Shown here: positions 28,918 to 37,284 of the stretch, one piece after another
How the letters are laid out: the number at the start of each line of letters is the position of its first letter
Position numbering within the stretch: the stretch's first letter is position 1
Assembly: GCA_900314825.1 (NCBI GenBank)
Contig: OMWS01000034.1
Location: 1 to 39,584, forward strand
DNA length: 39,584 nucleotides
Reading direction: 5' to 3'
From: an uncultured Veillonellaceae bacterium
GTDB lineage: Bacteria > Bacillota > Negativicutes > Selenomonadales > Selenomonadaceae
Notes under the pieces: model-generated
What the model was told of the DNA's origin: nothing
The model's input: the letters and a program-made list of their open reading frames with translations, nothing else
The model's database searches: none
Made by a program: the position numbers and the translations under genes

Positions 28918-29263
28918 CAATGTCATTAAGTTAAGAGACAGCCCTCCTCCTTGGAGGAGGGACAGGGCCGGCAGGCCCAGGGAGGATAAGCAGGCTCTTA
29001 GCGCTTTAGCGCTTACTCGCTTATGCCGATTCATCGGCTGCGGCTTGTAGTTTGTCACAATTCGCAGGCTGTCACACAGCGCCCGTGCGCGCACGTCCTC
29101 CGATACGTTACGACATGCGGCCACGGGGCCTGAGTGACTGCGTACGTATTGTTAAGACCTACAGGCCGCTCCCTCCTGACGCTGCGCTTCGCTCCGCGTC
29201 TGTCCTCCCTCCAAGGAGGGAGGCTGGGGTTGTGAGCCTTCCGCGCTTAACTTAATGACATTG
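28918..29263. mobile_element. 346-bp MITE-like element with perfect 18-bp terminal inverted repeats
   Basis: CAATGTCATTAAGTTAAG (28918-28935) is the exact reverse complement of the end at 29246-29263. The 10-bp direct repeat CCTCTGGGAG flanks it (28908-28917 and 29264-29273), a target-site duplication. The interior has hairpins and GC-rich arms but no open frame for a transposase, so movement would need one in trans. A 10-bp duplication suits IS4/IS231-like transposases (inference). Confidence 0.9.
28987..29040 (+). repeat. TAAGCAGAC structured module, copy 2 (inside the MITE)
   Basis: TAAGCAGGCTCTTAGCGC-TTTA-GCGC with a shortened right arm, then hairpin GCCGAT-TC-ATCGGC. The second hairpin has a different sequence from copy 1 but keeps its pairing. 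Confidence 0.75.
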
Positions 29264-29517
29264 CCTCTGGGAGAGGTGCCGAGCGTCAGCGAGGCGGAGC
29301 GGGTACAAGGGTGCTGTAGCCAAACAATGCATTCAGTGTTTCGAAGCATTTCATAGGAAGAACTGCTTCGGAACTGCGAGATCCCATAATTTCCCTGTGG
29401 ATAACTGAAATCCCTCAATTCAACACAAATACGGAAAGAAAATTTCGTGAAAAGCAGGAATGTCTTCGTTTTTTCTCGAATTAAAGTAACGACGAAACTG
29501 AAAGGAAGTGACAATTC

Positions 29518-29865
29518 ATGTCCGATTGCATTTTCTGCAAGATCGCAGCAAAGGAGATCCCGTCGAGCCTCGTTTATGAAGACGATGTCTGCGTTGCGTT
29601 TAAAGACCTCGAGCCGCAGGCGCCGGTGCATGTGCTCGTGATCCCGAAGAAGCATGTCGAGAGCGTGCTCGCGCTGACGGAGAACGACAAGGCGCTCGTC
29701 TCGCACATCCTCGTCGACGTGATCCCGAAGCTCGCAAAGTCTCTCGGCGTCGCGGAGAAAGGCTTCCGCGTCGTGGCGAATACGGGGGCAGAAGGCGGCC
29801 AGTCCGTCAAGCATCTTCATTTCCATTTGTTGGGAGGAAGATCAATGCAATGGCCTCCAGGCTGA
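29518..29865 (+). CDS. HIT family nucleotide hydrolase (HinT-like)
   Basis: 115 residues. The N-terminal CIFCKIAAKEIP region and the C-terminal histidine triad HLHFHLL (H99, H101, H103) define the HinT/PKCI branch, which hydrolyses AMP-lysine and other nucleoside phosphoramidates. The zinc-binding Cys pair near the N terminus (C4, C7) is common in bacterial members. GAAAGGAAG precedes the ATG. No clear promoter is visible in the 29305-29517 leader. Confidence 0.93.
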   Translation: MSDCIFCKIAAKEIPSSLVYEDDVCVAFKDLEPQAPVHVLVIPKKHVESVLALTENDKALVSHILVDVIPKLAKSLGVAEKGFRVVANTGAEGGQSVKHLHFHLLGGRSMQWPPG

Positions 29866-29899
29866 GGCAAAGCGGAATCGCTGCCTCGTGATTTATTTT
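29864..29899 (+). terminator. Possible terminator after the HIT gene
   Basis: GAGGCA-aa-GCG-gaat-CGC-TGCCTC hairpin (29864-29887) overlapping the stop codon, followed by GTGATTTATTTT. The T tract is interrupted. Confidence 0.55.
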
Positions 29900-29900
29900 G

Positions 29901-29929
29901 TTGACACAAGCGGCTCGATCGGCTATAAT
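29901..29929 (+). promoter_or_regulatory. Consensus promoter for rpsU
   Basis: TTGACA (29901-29906), 17-base spacer, TATAAT (29924-29929). Exact consensus. Confidence 0.92.
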
Positions 29930-29986
29930 GTCATGGTGTAGTTACGAAAAACTACGTGCCGAAGTCAAGTGGAGGGAGGGAAACAA

Positions 29987-30169
29987 ATGGCAAACGAAAT
30001 CAAGGTCGGTAAAAACGAATCGATCGATAGTGCTCTCCGCCGCTTCAAGCGCATGTCCCAGAAAGCTGGTACGCTCGCTGAGGTCCGCAAACGTGAACAT
30101 TATGAGAAACCGAGCGTTCGCCGGAAGAAGAAATCCGAGGCTGCTCGTAAACGCAAGTACAGAAGCTAA
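29987..30169 (+). CDS. rpsU: 30S ribosomal protein bS21
   Basis: 60 residues, strongly basic, with [19 protein letters not shown] and the [20 protein letters not shown] tail typical of S21, which sits at the platform of the small subunit near the anti-Shine-Dalgarno. ATG 29987 follows GGGAGGG. It is followed by a terminator and then yqeY, the same order as in Bacillus (rpsU-yqeY-yqeZ-floA). Confidence 0.96.
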   Translation: MANEIKVGKNESIDSALRRFKRMSQKAGTLAEVRKREHYEKPSVRRKKKSEAARKRKYRS

Positions 30170-30191
30170 TCGCTAATGGAATGCAAGAGAG

Positions 30192-30230
30192 GCGCCTGCG
30201 AGTCGAGAGTGACTTGCAGGCGCTTTTTTA
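30192..30230 (+). terminator. Terminator or attenuator between rpsU and yqeY
   Basis: A 13-bp stem (GCGCCTGCGAGTC with GACTTGCAGGCGC, one G-U pair), 6-base loop, T run. It would lower yqeY expression relative to rpsU. Confidence 0.88.
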
Positions 30231-30295
30231 GCGCGGAAATGGTGTGGGACGCATGCACGATGGAAGTGCAGCAAATATAGAAGGGAAGAGATACC

Positions 30296-30745
30296 ATGTC
30301 CATCAAGGAACAACTCACGGCTGACATGAAAGAAGCCATGAAGGCACACGAAAAAGACCGCCTGTCCGTCATCCGCAGCGCGCGCGGCGCGATCCGCCAG
30401 GCCGAGATCGACGGCGGCCACACGGAGCTCGATGACCAGGGCGTCATCGGGGTCTTGAGCAAGGAAGTCAAGATGCGCAAGGACTCCATCGAGGAGTTCA
30501 AAAAAGGCAACCGCGACGACCTCGTGCAGAAGACGCAGGCCGAGATCGACGTGCTCATGAAGTACCTGCCGGCGCAGCTTTCCGAGGACGAAGTCAAAGC
30601 GCTCGTCAAGGAAGCCGTCGAAAAGGTCGGCGCGAAGACGCAGAAAGACATGGGCAAAGTCATGGGCGCGCTCATGCCGAAGGTCAAAGGACGCGCCGAC
30701 GGGAAACTTGTAAATCAGTTGGTTCGTTCGATGCTCGTAGGCTGA
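30296..30745 (+). CDS. yqeY: GatB/YqeY domain-containing protein
   Basis: 149 residues. A helical protein with the LRMRKDSIEEFKKGNRDDL-type core and the C-terminal GKVMGALMPKVKGRADGKLVNQLV that resembles the tail domain of GatB, a tRNA-contacting domain in amidotransferases. A role in tRNA-dependent processes is suspected but unproven. AAGGGAAGAG precedes the ATG. Conserved neighbour of rpsU across Firmicutes. Confidence 0.93.
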   Translation: MSIKEQLTADMKEAMKAHEKDRLSVIRSARGAIRQAEIDGGHTELDDQGVIGVLSKEVKMRKDSIEEFKKGNRDDLVQKTQAEIDVLMKYLPAQLSEDEVKALVKEAVEKVGAKTQKDMGKVMGALMPKVKGRADGKLVNQLVRSMLVG

Positions 30746-30757
30746 CAACAGAATATA

Positions 30758-30955
30758 CGCCCCCCTCTGGGGGATAAGCAGACGCAAGGCGCTTTAGCGC
30801 CTATGCGGTCGCTTATGCCTTGGCGGGTGGCCCCGAAGGGGTCGGAGAGGGTAGCGCAGTTTGTGATTCTTATGCCTTTCAAAAGGAATGAGAATCTCGT
30901 TTATGCGCTACCCTCTCAGTCTCGCTGACGCTCGACAGCTCCCCCAGAGGGGAGC
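30758..30955. repeat. Intergenic inverted repeat element, complete, left arm interrupted
   Basis: The left arm runs to GGGGGA at 30774, is broken by the TAAGCAGAC module, then resumes GGTGGCCCCGAAGGGGTCGGAGAGGGT to 30852. The centre has a hairpin with GATTCT...AGAATC, and the right arm ACCCTCTCAG...GGGGAGC closes it. It occupies nearly all of the yqeY-nfeD gap. Confidence 0.82.
30775..30824 (+). repeat. TAAGCAGAC structured module, copy 3
   Basis: TAAGCAGACGCAAGGCGC-TTTA-GCGCCTATGCGGTCGCTTA then GCC-TT-GGC. Changes relative to copy 1 occur on both sides of the stem and preserve pairing. Confidence 0.78.
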
Positions 30956-31030
30956 CTTTTTATGTAGGCAGGAATTTTCAACATTGTGTAGAATAATGTA
31001 ACAAAAGAGTTTTGAAGGGAGGAATCATTT

Positions 31031-31660
31031 ATGGCGATTGTATCGCTCCCCGTCGTCAAGATGCTGCTCGTCGCGATCATGTTCCTCGGTTTGCTCGTTG
31101 AGATCAAGACGGGCGGCATGGGGGCGGGGGTGCTTTTGGGCATTGTCGCGGCCGGCGTGTTCTGGGGCAGCCAGTATGTGGAGGGCGCTGTGAGCTTTTA
31201 CATGCTCGCCGTGTTCCTCGGCGGCATCCTCTGCATCATCATCGAGATGCTGCTGCCGACCGTCGGCCTGCTCGCCGGCGTCGGCGTGGCGGCGATGCTC
31301 TACAGCGTCGTGCTCGCGCTCGGCGGCGATGTCGACGCGATCCTCGCGCTGCTCGGCGCGTGCGTGATCGCCGTCGCCCTTTTCGCACTCGTCGTGAAGC
31401 GCTTGCCATCGAGCAAGCTCTGGAACAAGTTCGTGCTGCATGACCAATCGACAAGCAAGCGCGGTTTTGTCAGCGCCGCTCCACGCACGGAGCTCGTCGG
31501 CCGCACGGGCGTCGTGACGACGGAGCTCCGCCCGTCCGGCACGGCCGACATCGACGGCCGGCCCGTTGACGTCGTCTCCGAAGGAGCATTCTTGCCGAAA
31601 GGAACAAACATCCGCGTCGTCACTGTGGAAGGTGCGCGCGTCGTTGTGAGAAAGGAGTAA
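31031..31660 (+). CDS. NfeD-family membrane protein (short form)
   Basis: 209 residues. Four hydrophobic spans in the first 125 residues, then a small beta-barrel OB-fold domain (about 150-209, [31 protein letters not shown]), the mark of NfeD proteins. It lacks the protease part of long NfeD proteins. It partners flotillin/SPFH proteins in membrane microdomains. The gene is 4 bases upstream of floA, so the two form an operon as yqeZ-floA does in Bacillus. Confidence 0.9.
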   Translation: MAIVSLPVVKMLLVAIMFLGLLVEIKTGGMGAGVLLGIVAAGVFWGSQYVEGAVSFYMLAVFLGGILCIIIEMLLPTVGLLAGVGVAAMLYSVVLALGGDVDAILALLGACVIAVALFALVVKRLPSSKLWNKFVLHDQSTSKRGFVSAAPRTELVGRTGVVTTELRPSGTADIDGRPVDVVSEGAFLPKGTNIRVVTVEGARVVVRKE

Positions 31661-31664
31661 GAAT

Positions 31665-32666
31665 ATGCTATCACTCATCGGTTCCGGTTTCTTCCTCGTC
31701 CTCATCATCGCGGCTGTCATGATTTTTTTGCACTTCGTGCCGCTCGGGCTTTGGATTTCTGCTTTGGCGGCGGATGTGCGCGTCAGCATCATCACGCTCG
31801 TCGGCATGCGCATGCGCCGCGTGCCGCCGTCGAAGATTATTTTGCCACTTATTAAAGCCAATAAGGCCGGCCTTGACGTGCAGGTCAACCAGCTCGAAGC
31901 GCATTACCTCGCGGGCGGCAATGTGGACAAGGTCGTCGACGCGCTCATTGCGGCGCATCGCGCACAGATTCCCCTGCCGTTCGAGCGCTCGGCGGCCATT
32001 GACCTCGCGGGCCGCGACGTCTTGGAGGCCGTGCAGATGAGCGTCAATCCGAAAGTCATCGAGACGCCGGTCGTCTCGGCTGTCGCGAAGAACGGCATCG
32101 AACTCAAGATCAAGGCGCGCGTGACCGTGCGCGCGAACATCGACCGCCTCGTCGGCGGCGCGGGCGAGCCGACGATCATCGCGCGCGTCGGCGAAGGCAT
32201 CGTCACGACCGTCGGTTCGTCCGAGAGCCACAACGACGTGCTCGCGAATCCGGATGACATCTCGAAGACCGTCCTCGGCAAAGGCCTCGATGCTGGCACG
32301 GCCTTCGAAATCCTCTCCATCGATATCGCGGACGTCGATGTCGGTCGCAACATCGGCGCCGAACTCCAGACCGATCAGGCCGAGGCCGACAAGCGCATCG
32401 CGCAGGCGAAAGCCGAGGAGCGCCGCGCTATGGCTGTTGCGAAGGAGCAGGAAATGAAAGCCTACACACAGGAAATGGAAGCGAAAGTCGTCGAGGCGCA
32501 GGCCGAAGTCCCGCACGCCATGGCCGACGCGCTGCGCGAGGGCAAGCTCGGTGTCATGGATTATTACAACCTCAACAACGTCCAGGCCGACACGGACATG
32601 CGCAATGCCATCAGCCAGTCGGGCGCCTCGGACAAGCTCGCGCCGCAGACGCCCGTGACGAAATGA
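31665..32666 (+). CDS. floA: Flotillin-like protein FloA
   Basis: 333 residues. One N-terminal membrane-inserted hydrophobic segment (about 6-30), then an SPFH domain ([23 protein letters not shown] onward) and a coiled-coil region rich in Ala, Glu and Lys/Arg (about 235-290, [28 protein letters not shown]). FloA organises lipid microdomains at the cytoplasmic membrane and works with NfeD. Length and sequence fit the FloA (YqfA) branch closely. A third gene of the operon follows after 33 bases. Confidence 0.95.
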   Translation: MLSLIGSGFFLVLIIAAVMIFLHFVPLGLWISALAADVRVSIITLVGMRMRRVPPSKIILPLIKANKAGLDVQVNQLEAHYLAGGNVDKVVDALIAAHRAQIPLPFERSAAIDLAGRDVLEAVQMSVNPKVIETPVVSAVAKNGIELKIKARVTVRANIDRLVGGAGEPTIIARVGEGIVTTVGSSESHNDVLANPDDISKTVLGKGLDAGTAFEILSIDIADVDVGRNIGAELQTDQAEADKRIAQAKAEERRAMAVAKEQEMKAYTQEMEAKVVEAQAEVPHAMADALREGKLGVMDYYNLNNVQADTDMRNAISQSGASDKLAPQTPVTK

Positions 32667-32699
32667 CGGCGCAAAGCGTGAGAAAGGAGGCGCCATGTC

Positions 32700-33311
32700 A
32701 TGGATGCAAGTGATATCTTCAATATCCTCATCGTCATCGCATTCTTCCTGCTGCCGCTGCTCGACCGCAAGGACAAGAAAGGGAAAGGCGGGGTCAAAGG
32801 CAAGGCGAAATCCTTCCGCTTGCCGAAGTCGGTTTCCGACGATCTGACGCACGTCCTTTCGAAAAAGTTCCCGACCCTCGACGAAGTGCAGCAGGCCGAG
32901 AACGTCCTGCGCCATCGCGGCGAGCTCCTGCCGAATGAAACGATGTGGCAGCCGGATGTTGCGACAGAATTGACGCAGGAAGCCGAGCAAATGGTTTCGG
33001 AGATTGCATCGGAAGCAACACAAAACGTGACGCGCCCTGCGCCCGATGACATGATGCTCGACGAAGCGGCGGCTCATTTGCGCGGCGTCGCGCATACGGC
33101 AGAATATGAAGCGCGGAGAAAACGCGAGGAGGCGCAAGTCCGTGCAGCGGAGCAAGCAGCGTACGAACGCGCGGCGAAGATTCCAGGCACGCAGCCGAAA
33201 CCCACGATGCCGCGCATCGAACTGACGGCGGAGAAGGCAAGGGAAGCCATCGTATTGGCTACGATTTTAGGAGCGCCGAAAAGCAAACAGAAATCACGGA
33301 AGCCCTTCTGA
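32700..33311 (+). CDS. Unknown single-pass membrane protein in the floA operon
   Basis: 203 residues; no family recognised. One hydrophobic span at the very start (IFNILIVIAFFLLPLL, about 6-21) is followed by a Lys/Gly-rich basic stretch and a long hydrophilic region. A charged Arg/Glu/Ala helix (about 125-160, AEYEARRKREEAQVRAAEQAAYERA) and a basic C terminus end the protein. It follows floA with AAAGGAGG 9 bases upstream. An overlapping ATG at 32695 is in a different frame and is rejected. Position suggests a partner of FloA/NfeD at the membrane (inference), comparable in placement to Bacillus yqfB but not visibly homologous. Confidence 0.78.
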   Translation: MDASDIFNILIVIAFFLLPLLDRKDKKGKGGVKGKAKSFRLPKSVSDDLTHVLSKKFPTLDEVQQAENVLRHRGELLPNETMWQPDVATELTQEAEQMVSEIASEATQNVTRPAPDDMMLDEAAAHLRGVAHTAEYEARRKREEAQVRAAEQAAYERAAKIPGTQPKPTMPRIELTAEKAREAIVLATILGAPKSKQKSRKPF

Positions 33312-33419
33312 TAATGCAATGACGTTAAGAAACGAAGGGGCGTGCAAATGGCAGGGGGCTGTTGCAGTTACTAGACCGATTCCACATGGATCTGTTGCCG
33401 AGTGTAACGAATACAGCAG

Positions 33420-33676
33420 CCTTTCCCTTTGGGAAAGGGGGACCGCTTCAGCGGTGGAAAGGGTACTAGGGTGCGATAGCCGAGCAAGAAATAAGCAACT
33501 TTCAAAGCATTGAGTCGTTTGTGTTAAAACGTAATGCTTTGAAGGTTGCTTTGTATTTGGTACAAATCGCACCCTTGTACCCTCTCCGTCGCGTTGCGCG
33601 CGCCACCTCTACCTAAAGGATAAAGCGACCTCTAAGCGCTAAAGCGCTAAGAGTCTGCTTTTCCCTGAGGGAGAGG
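33420..33676. repeat. Intergenic inverted repeat element, long copy
   Basis: Left arm CCTTTCCCT...GGTGGAAAGGGTAC and right arm GTACCCTCTCC...GGGAGAGG bracket a central hairpin (GCAACTTTCAAAGCATT with AATGCTTTGAAGGTTGC). The right arm contains an inverted TAAGCAGAC module. The 496-base gap 33312-33807 is otherwise only the downstream promoter; 33312-33419 shows nothing recognisable. Confidence 0.82.
33622..33661 (-). repeat. TAAGCAGAC structured module, copy 4 (inverted, shortened)
   Basis: Read on the minus strand: AAGCAGACTCTTAGCGC-TTTA-GCGCTTAGAGGTCGCTT, identical in its core to copy 1 but lacking the second hairpin. It interrupts the arm between GGGA and GAGGTGG, nearly the same place as copy 3. 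Confidence 0.78.
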
Positions 33677-33727
33677 CTGCTGGAAGCGTTGCTTTCGCAA
33701 CAGATGAAACTGTCGACAAAATAACCC

Positions 33728-33756
33728 ATGACAAACACACCTCAATGTAGTAGAAT
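33728..33756 (+). promoter_or_regulatory. Promoter for the polyprenyl synthase gene
   Basis: ATGACA (33728-33733), 17-base spacer, TAGAAT (33751-33756). The same two hexamers and spacing as the minus-strand promoter at 10730-10758. Confidence 0.7.
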
Positions 33757-33813
33757 GTACAAGTATGCTTTTTGCAATCCTGCGGAAGCCCATTCCGATG
33801 AATATAGGTGATA

Positions 33814-34788
33814 ATGTTGTCGAACGCGATGTTTGATGTGATCAATAGCGACCTTTCGCGGCTGGAGGACACGCTCCTCGAAGCGGTGACGGCACCGGAC
33901 GAGCTCGTGACGGAGGTCGGCACGCACCTCGTGACGTCGGGCGGCAAGCGGTTGCGTCCGGCGCTGTGCCTCTTGTCGGCACATGGCGGCCCCGCCTTTG
34001 ACCTCGAGCACACGCTGCCGCTCGCGACGGCGCTCGAGCTCATCCACACGGCATCGCTCGTGCATGATGATGTCATCGACAAGGCGGACACGCGGCGCGG
34101 CGCGCCGACGGCGAATGCGAAGTGGGACAACAAGATCGCGATCCTCGCGGGCGACTTCATCTTCGCACGCGCGTTCCACCTCGTGACGGCGGGCGGCTAT
34201 GGCGACCATGTCTCCGGCCGCCTCGCGTGGCTCGTCGGCAATCTCAGCGTCGGCGAGATCATCCAGGACAAGGAAATGTACCGCGCCTCCCGCGATGAGG
34301 CGGACTACTACAACCGCATCCAGAAGAAGACGGCAGACTTCCTCGAAATCTGCTGCGAGCTCGGCGCGCTTGTCGGCGGCATGAAAAAAGAGGAAACGGA
34401 CGCGCTCGCGCAGTACGGCCATGACATCGGCATGGCGTTCCAGATCACGGACGACCTGCTCGACGTCTCGCAGACGAGCGAGCAGATCGGAAAGCCCGTG
34501 GGCAACGACATCCGCCAAGGCATCATCACGCTGCCCGTGCTGCGCGCGCTCCATGAAAGCGACGACCGCGACGAACTGCTCACGATTGTCACGAATCCGC
34601 AGATGACGAACGACGACGTCAACCGCGCACTGGAGATTGTGAAAACGACGGACGGCATGGAATTTGCGAAGGGCAAGGCGGACGAATATCTCGCACACGC
34701 GAAGGCCATCCTGCCTGCGAATTTGCCGGCGGACATCCGCGATGCCTATGAGCAAGTGGCCGACTTCATCGGCGACCGTGATTTCTGA
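33814..34788 (+). CDS. Trans-polyprenyl diphosphate synthase (heptaprenyl/octaprenyl type)
   Basis: 324 residues. Chain-elongating prenyltransferase with the first Asp-rich motif DDVID at 85-89 (LVHDDVIDKADTRRG), the second, DDLLD, at 213-217 (FQITDDLLD), and GGKRLRPAL near the N terminus. It makes the isoprenoid side chain of menaquinone or related quinones, matching the respiratory fumarate reductase nearby. Whether it works alone or with a HepS-type partner cannot be told; no partner gene is seen. Start choice is open: ATG 33814 has its AGGTG too close, ATG 33829 too far, TTG 33817 spaced best. Confidence 0.9.
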   Translation: MLSNAMFDVINSDLSRLEDTLLEAVTAPDELVTEVGTHLVTSGGKRLRPALCLLSAHGGPAFDLEHTLPLATALELIHTASLVHDDVIDKADTRRGAPTANAKWDNKIAILAGDFIFARAFHLVTAGGYGDHVSGRLAWLVGNLSVGEIIQDKEMYRASRDEADYYNRIQKKTADFLEICCELGALVGGMKKEETDALAQYGHDIGMAFQITDDLLDVSQTSEQIGKPVGNDIRQGIITLPVLRALHESDDRDELLTIVTNPQMTNDDVNRALEIVKTTDGMEFAKGKADEYLAHAKAILPANLPADIRDAYEQVADFIGDRDF

Positions 34789-34804
34789 CGTGACCCAATA
34801 TATG

Positions 34805-34832
34805 AACGCTCGCGCAAGCGGGCGTTTTTTGG
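34805..34832 (+). terminator. Terminator after the polyprenyl synthase gene
   Basis: AACGCTCGC-gcaa-GCGGGCGTT stem followed by six T in total. Confidence 0.85.
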
Positions 34833-34889
34833 TGGCGCGAAAAGTGAATCCGATTCAGTATTCATGCGGCTCCGCGCCGTTTTCTTTTC

Positions 34890-34918
34890 TTGAATACGAG
34901 GGCGGAATGTGATAGAAT
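34890..34918 (+). promoter_or_regulatory. Promoter for the fumarase genes
   Basis: TTGAAT (34890-34895), 17-base spacer, TAGAAT (34913-34918). Confidence 0.72.
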
Positions 34919-34965
34919 TACCGTACGAGCGTATGTATTTTTCACAGAAAGTGGGAGGGATTACT

Positions 34966-35808
34966 TTGCGAGAACTCGACGCAAAAACAATCACCGAAAA
35001 TGTCGCCCAGATGTGCAAGGAAGCGGCTTATTACCTTCCGGAAGACGTCTACAAGGCACTGAAGAAAGGCCGCGAGACGGAGAAATCGCCAGCGGGCCAG
35101 AACGTGCTGGACCAGATCATCAAGAATGCTGAAATCGCGAAGGCAGAGGATCGCCCGTACTGCCAGGATACCGGCATGACGATCGTCTTCCTCGAAGTCG
35201 GCCAGGATCTCCACATCGTTGGCGGCGATCTTGAGCAGGCCGTGAATGACGGCATCGCGAAAGGCTACACGGAGGGGTATCTTCGCAAGTCCGTCGTCAG
35301 CGAGCCGCTCTTCAACCGCGTGAACACGCAGAACAACACGCCGGGCGTCATCTACACGAAGATCGTCCCGGGCGACAAGCTCAAGATCACGGTCGAGCCG
35401 AAAGGCTTCGGCTCGGAGAACAAGGGCGGCGTCAAGATGCTCGTGCCGGCGGACGGCGTCGAGGGCGTCAAGAAAGCCGTCATGGACATCATCCTCCATG
35501 CCAGCATGAATCCCTGCCCGCCGACGGTCATCGGCGTCGGCATCGGCGGCACGATGGACAAGGCCTGCCTCTACAGCAAGGTCGCGCTGACGCGCTCCGT
35601 CGACAGCCACAACCCGATGCCGGAATACGCGAAACTCGAAGACGAGCTCCTCGACCTCATCAATCAGACGGGCATCGGCCCGCAGCTCGGCGGCTCGACG
35701 ACGTGCCTCGGCGTCAACATCGAGTGGGGCCCGACGCACATCGCCGGCCTCCCGGTCGCCGTCACGATCTGCTGCCACGCTTGCCGTCACAAGACGCGCA
35801 CGATCTGA
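34966..35808 (+). CDS. fumA: Fumarate hydratase class I, alpha subunit
   Basis: 280 residues, the standard length for the N-terminal half of two-subunit class I fumarases. Cysteines in RPYCQDTGM, MNPCPPTV and STTCLG are placed to hold the 4Fe-4S cluster that binds fumarate/malate. Further features are KGFGSENKGG and GVGIGGTMDKA. TTG 34966 follows GGGAGGGA by 5 bases; the frame extends to 34909 but that would start inside the promoter. The beta subunit gene follows after 36 bases. With fumarate reductase downstream it supplies fumarate from malate in the reductive branch to succinate. Confidence 0.93.
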   Translation: MRELDAKTITENVAQMCKEAAYYLPEDVYKALKKGRETEKSPAGQNVLDQIIKNAEIAKAEDRPYCQDTGMTIVFLEVGQDLHIVGGDLEQAVNDGIAKGYTEGYLRKSVVSEPLFNRVNTQNNTPGVIYTKIVPGDKLKITVEPKGFGSENKGGVKMLVPADGVEGVKKAVMDIILHASMNPCPPTVIGVGIGGTMDKACLYSKVALTRSVDSHNPMPEYAKLEDELLDLINQTGIGPQLGGSTTCLGVNIEWGPTHIAGLPVAVTICCHACRHKTRTI

Positions 35809-35844
35809 TTGTTTTTACCATCGAGGAACAGGAGGAACACCATT

Positions 35845-36411
35845 ATGGCAGAACCCATCAAAATCCATACGCCTTTCACGGAGGAAATGTCGAAGAAGTT
35901 CCACATCGGCGACGCTGTCCTCATCACGGGCGAGATCTACGCAGCGCGTGACGCGGCGCACAAGAAGATGTGCGAAGCGCTCGCAAAAGGCGAGAAGCTC
36001 CCGATCGACTGGCATGACAAAATGGTCTATTACCTGGGACCCACGCCGGCGAAACCGGGCGATCCGATCGGCTCGTGCGGCCCGACGACGTCCGGCCGCA
36101 TGGACGCCTACACGCCGACGATGCTCGACCAGGGCATCAAGGGCATGATCGGCAAAGGTTCCCGCTCGAAGGAAGTCGTCGAGTCCATGAAGAAAAACCA
36201 CGTCACGTATTTCGCAGCGGTCGGCGGCGCTGCCGCGCTCATCGCGAAATCCGTGAAGAAGTATGAAGTTCTTGCGTATCCGGAGCTCGGCCCGGAGGCG
36301 CTCGCGCGCCTGACGGTCGAGGATTTCCCGGCCATCTGCGTCATTGACTGCGAGGGCAACAGCCTGTACGAAGTCAACCAGGAGAAATATCGTACCCTGA
36401 AGGGCTACTGA
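35845..36411 (+). CDS. fumB: Fumarate hydratase class I, beta subunit
   Basis: 188 residues, the C-terminal half of class I (iron-sulfur) fumarase. Signatures are GDAVLITGEIYAARDAAHKK, GPTTSGRMD (substrate loop) and GKGSRSKEV, with VGGAAALIA near the end. It pairs with the alpha subunit just upstream to hydrate fumarate reversibly. ATG 35845 is preceded by CAGGAGGAA; the frame from 35809 is longer but overlaps the ribosome site. tartrate dehydratase beta subunits are related, but the fum-frd context favours fumarase. Confidence 0.93.
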   Translation: MAEPIKIHTPFTEEMSKKFHIGDAVLITGEIYAARDAAHKKMCEALAKGEKLPIDWHDKMVYYLGPTPAKPGDPIGSCGPTTSGRMDAYTPTMLDQGIKGMIGKGSRSKEVVESMKKNHVTYFAAVGGAAALIAKSVKKYEVLAYPELGPEALARLTVEDFPAICVIDCEGNSLYEVNQEKYRTLKGY

Positions 36412-36445
36412 TATATTGGGAAAAGGACGGCTCTCGCATTCCTCG

Positions 36446-36590
36446 CCTCCCCCTTTGGGGGAGGTGCCCCGAAGGGGCGGAGAGGGTAACGGCGTATCAA
36501 AATATTCGATTCTTTCGATAGGAATATGAATCGCAAACAGCGTTACCCTCTCAGTCGCCCTGCGGGCGCCAGCTCCCCCAGAGGGGGAGC
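36446..36590. repeat. Intergenic inverted repeat element, complete copy
   Basis: CCTCCCCCT-TTGGGGGAGG hairpin, GTGCCCCGAAGGGGC, GGAGAGGGTAACG; then a central GATTC...TTTCGATAGGAAT...GAATC hairpin, and the right arm CGTTACCCTCTCAG...GGGGGAGC. Same subtype as 9714 and 30758. Lies between fumB and the sdh/frd operon. Confidence 0.85.
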
Positions 36591-36634
36591 CTTGGAAACG
36601 AGGCGTTCTCCCGGGAAATTATAGGAGGTATAGA

Positions 36635-37258
36635 ATGTATAACGTAACTTTTTATCTGCGTCGCCTGCATTCGCTCGTCGGTCTCTTTGTCCTCGGCATC
36701 GTCATCCTCGAGCATGTCTTCACGAATGCGACGTCGCTCGGCGGCCCGGAGGCGCTGAATGGCGGCCTCGCGATGATGGAACTCATCCCGAAACCGATCT
36801 TCTACGGTCTTGAGATCTTCGGCATCGCCATCCCGCTCATTTTCCATGCCGTCTACGGCGTGTACATCGCGCTCCAGGCGAACAACAACCCCGGCCGCTT
36901 CGGCTACGTCCGCAACTGGATGTTCACGCTGCAGCGCTGGTCCGCTTGGTACCTCGTGCCGTTCCTCATCTGGCACATCTTCTATCTCCGCATCTACACG
37001 AAGGGCATCTGCGGCATCCCCATTTCGTATGAGCTGCTCGACAGCTACTTCACGAACCCGATCGTCGTCGTGCTCTACACGATCGGCATGATCGCGGCGA
37101 TCTTCCACTTCTGCAACGGCATCACGACGTTCTGCATGACGTGGGGCATCGCGAAAGGCCCGCGCGTCCAGAGCGTTGTCAGCGTCCTCTCGATGCTGCT
37201 CTGCGCGGCCCTGAGCCTCGTGACGATCGCATTCATGGCGCACTACGTGATGTTCTGA
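36635..37258 (+). CDS. Succinate dehydrogenase/fumarate reductase cytochrome b subunit (type B, di-haem)
   Basis: 207 residues with five membrane spans. Histidines at 27, 71, 114 and 158, one per helix I, II, III and IV, match the four axial ligands of the two haems in Bacillus SdhC and Wolinella FrdC. It anchors the complex in the cytoplasmic membrane and exchanges electrons with menaquinone. TATAGGAGG precedes the ATG. It is first of the operon C-A-B. Under anaerobic fermentation the complex most likely runs as fumarate reductase (inference). Confidence 0.93.
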   Translation: MYNVTFYLRRLHSLVGLFVLGIVILEHVFTNATSLGGPEALNGGLAMMELIPKPIFYGLEIFGIAIPLIFHAVYGVYIALQANNNPGRFGYVRNWMFTLQRWSAWYLVPFLIWHIFYLRIYTKGICGIPISYELLDSYFTNPIVVVLYTIGMIAAIFHFCNGITTFCMTWGIAKGPRVQSVVSVLSMLLCAALSLVTIAFMAHYVMF

Positions 37259-37284
37259 TGGCCGATACGAAAAGGAGATAAAGA

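Larger units (their letters stand above)
28902..29304. repeat. Intergenic repeat arm split by a MITE insertion
   Basis: The halves 28902-28917 and 29264-29304 join into an ordinary arm (CCTCTCCCTCTGGGAG then AGGTGCCGAGCG...GGAGCGGGT) once the inserted element and one copy of the 10-bp duplication are removed. After it, 29305-29517 holds ACAAGGGTGCTGTAGCC, similar to the sequence next to the 33420 arm, and an imperfect hairpin near 29330-29370. Otherwise nothing is recognised in that stretch; the gap from murI to the HIT gene is 629 bases without a gene. Confidence 0.82.

Noticed and set aside
28918..29263. Small protein gene inside the MITE
   Set aside because: The short frames there lack ribosome sites and are made of the inverted arms; no transposase-like motif is visible.
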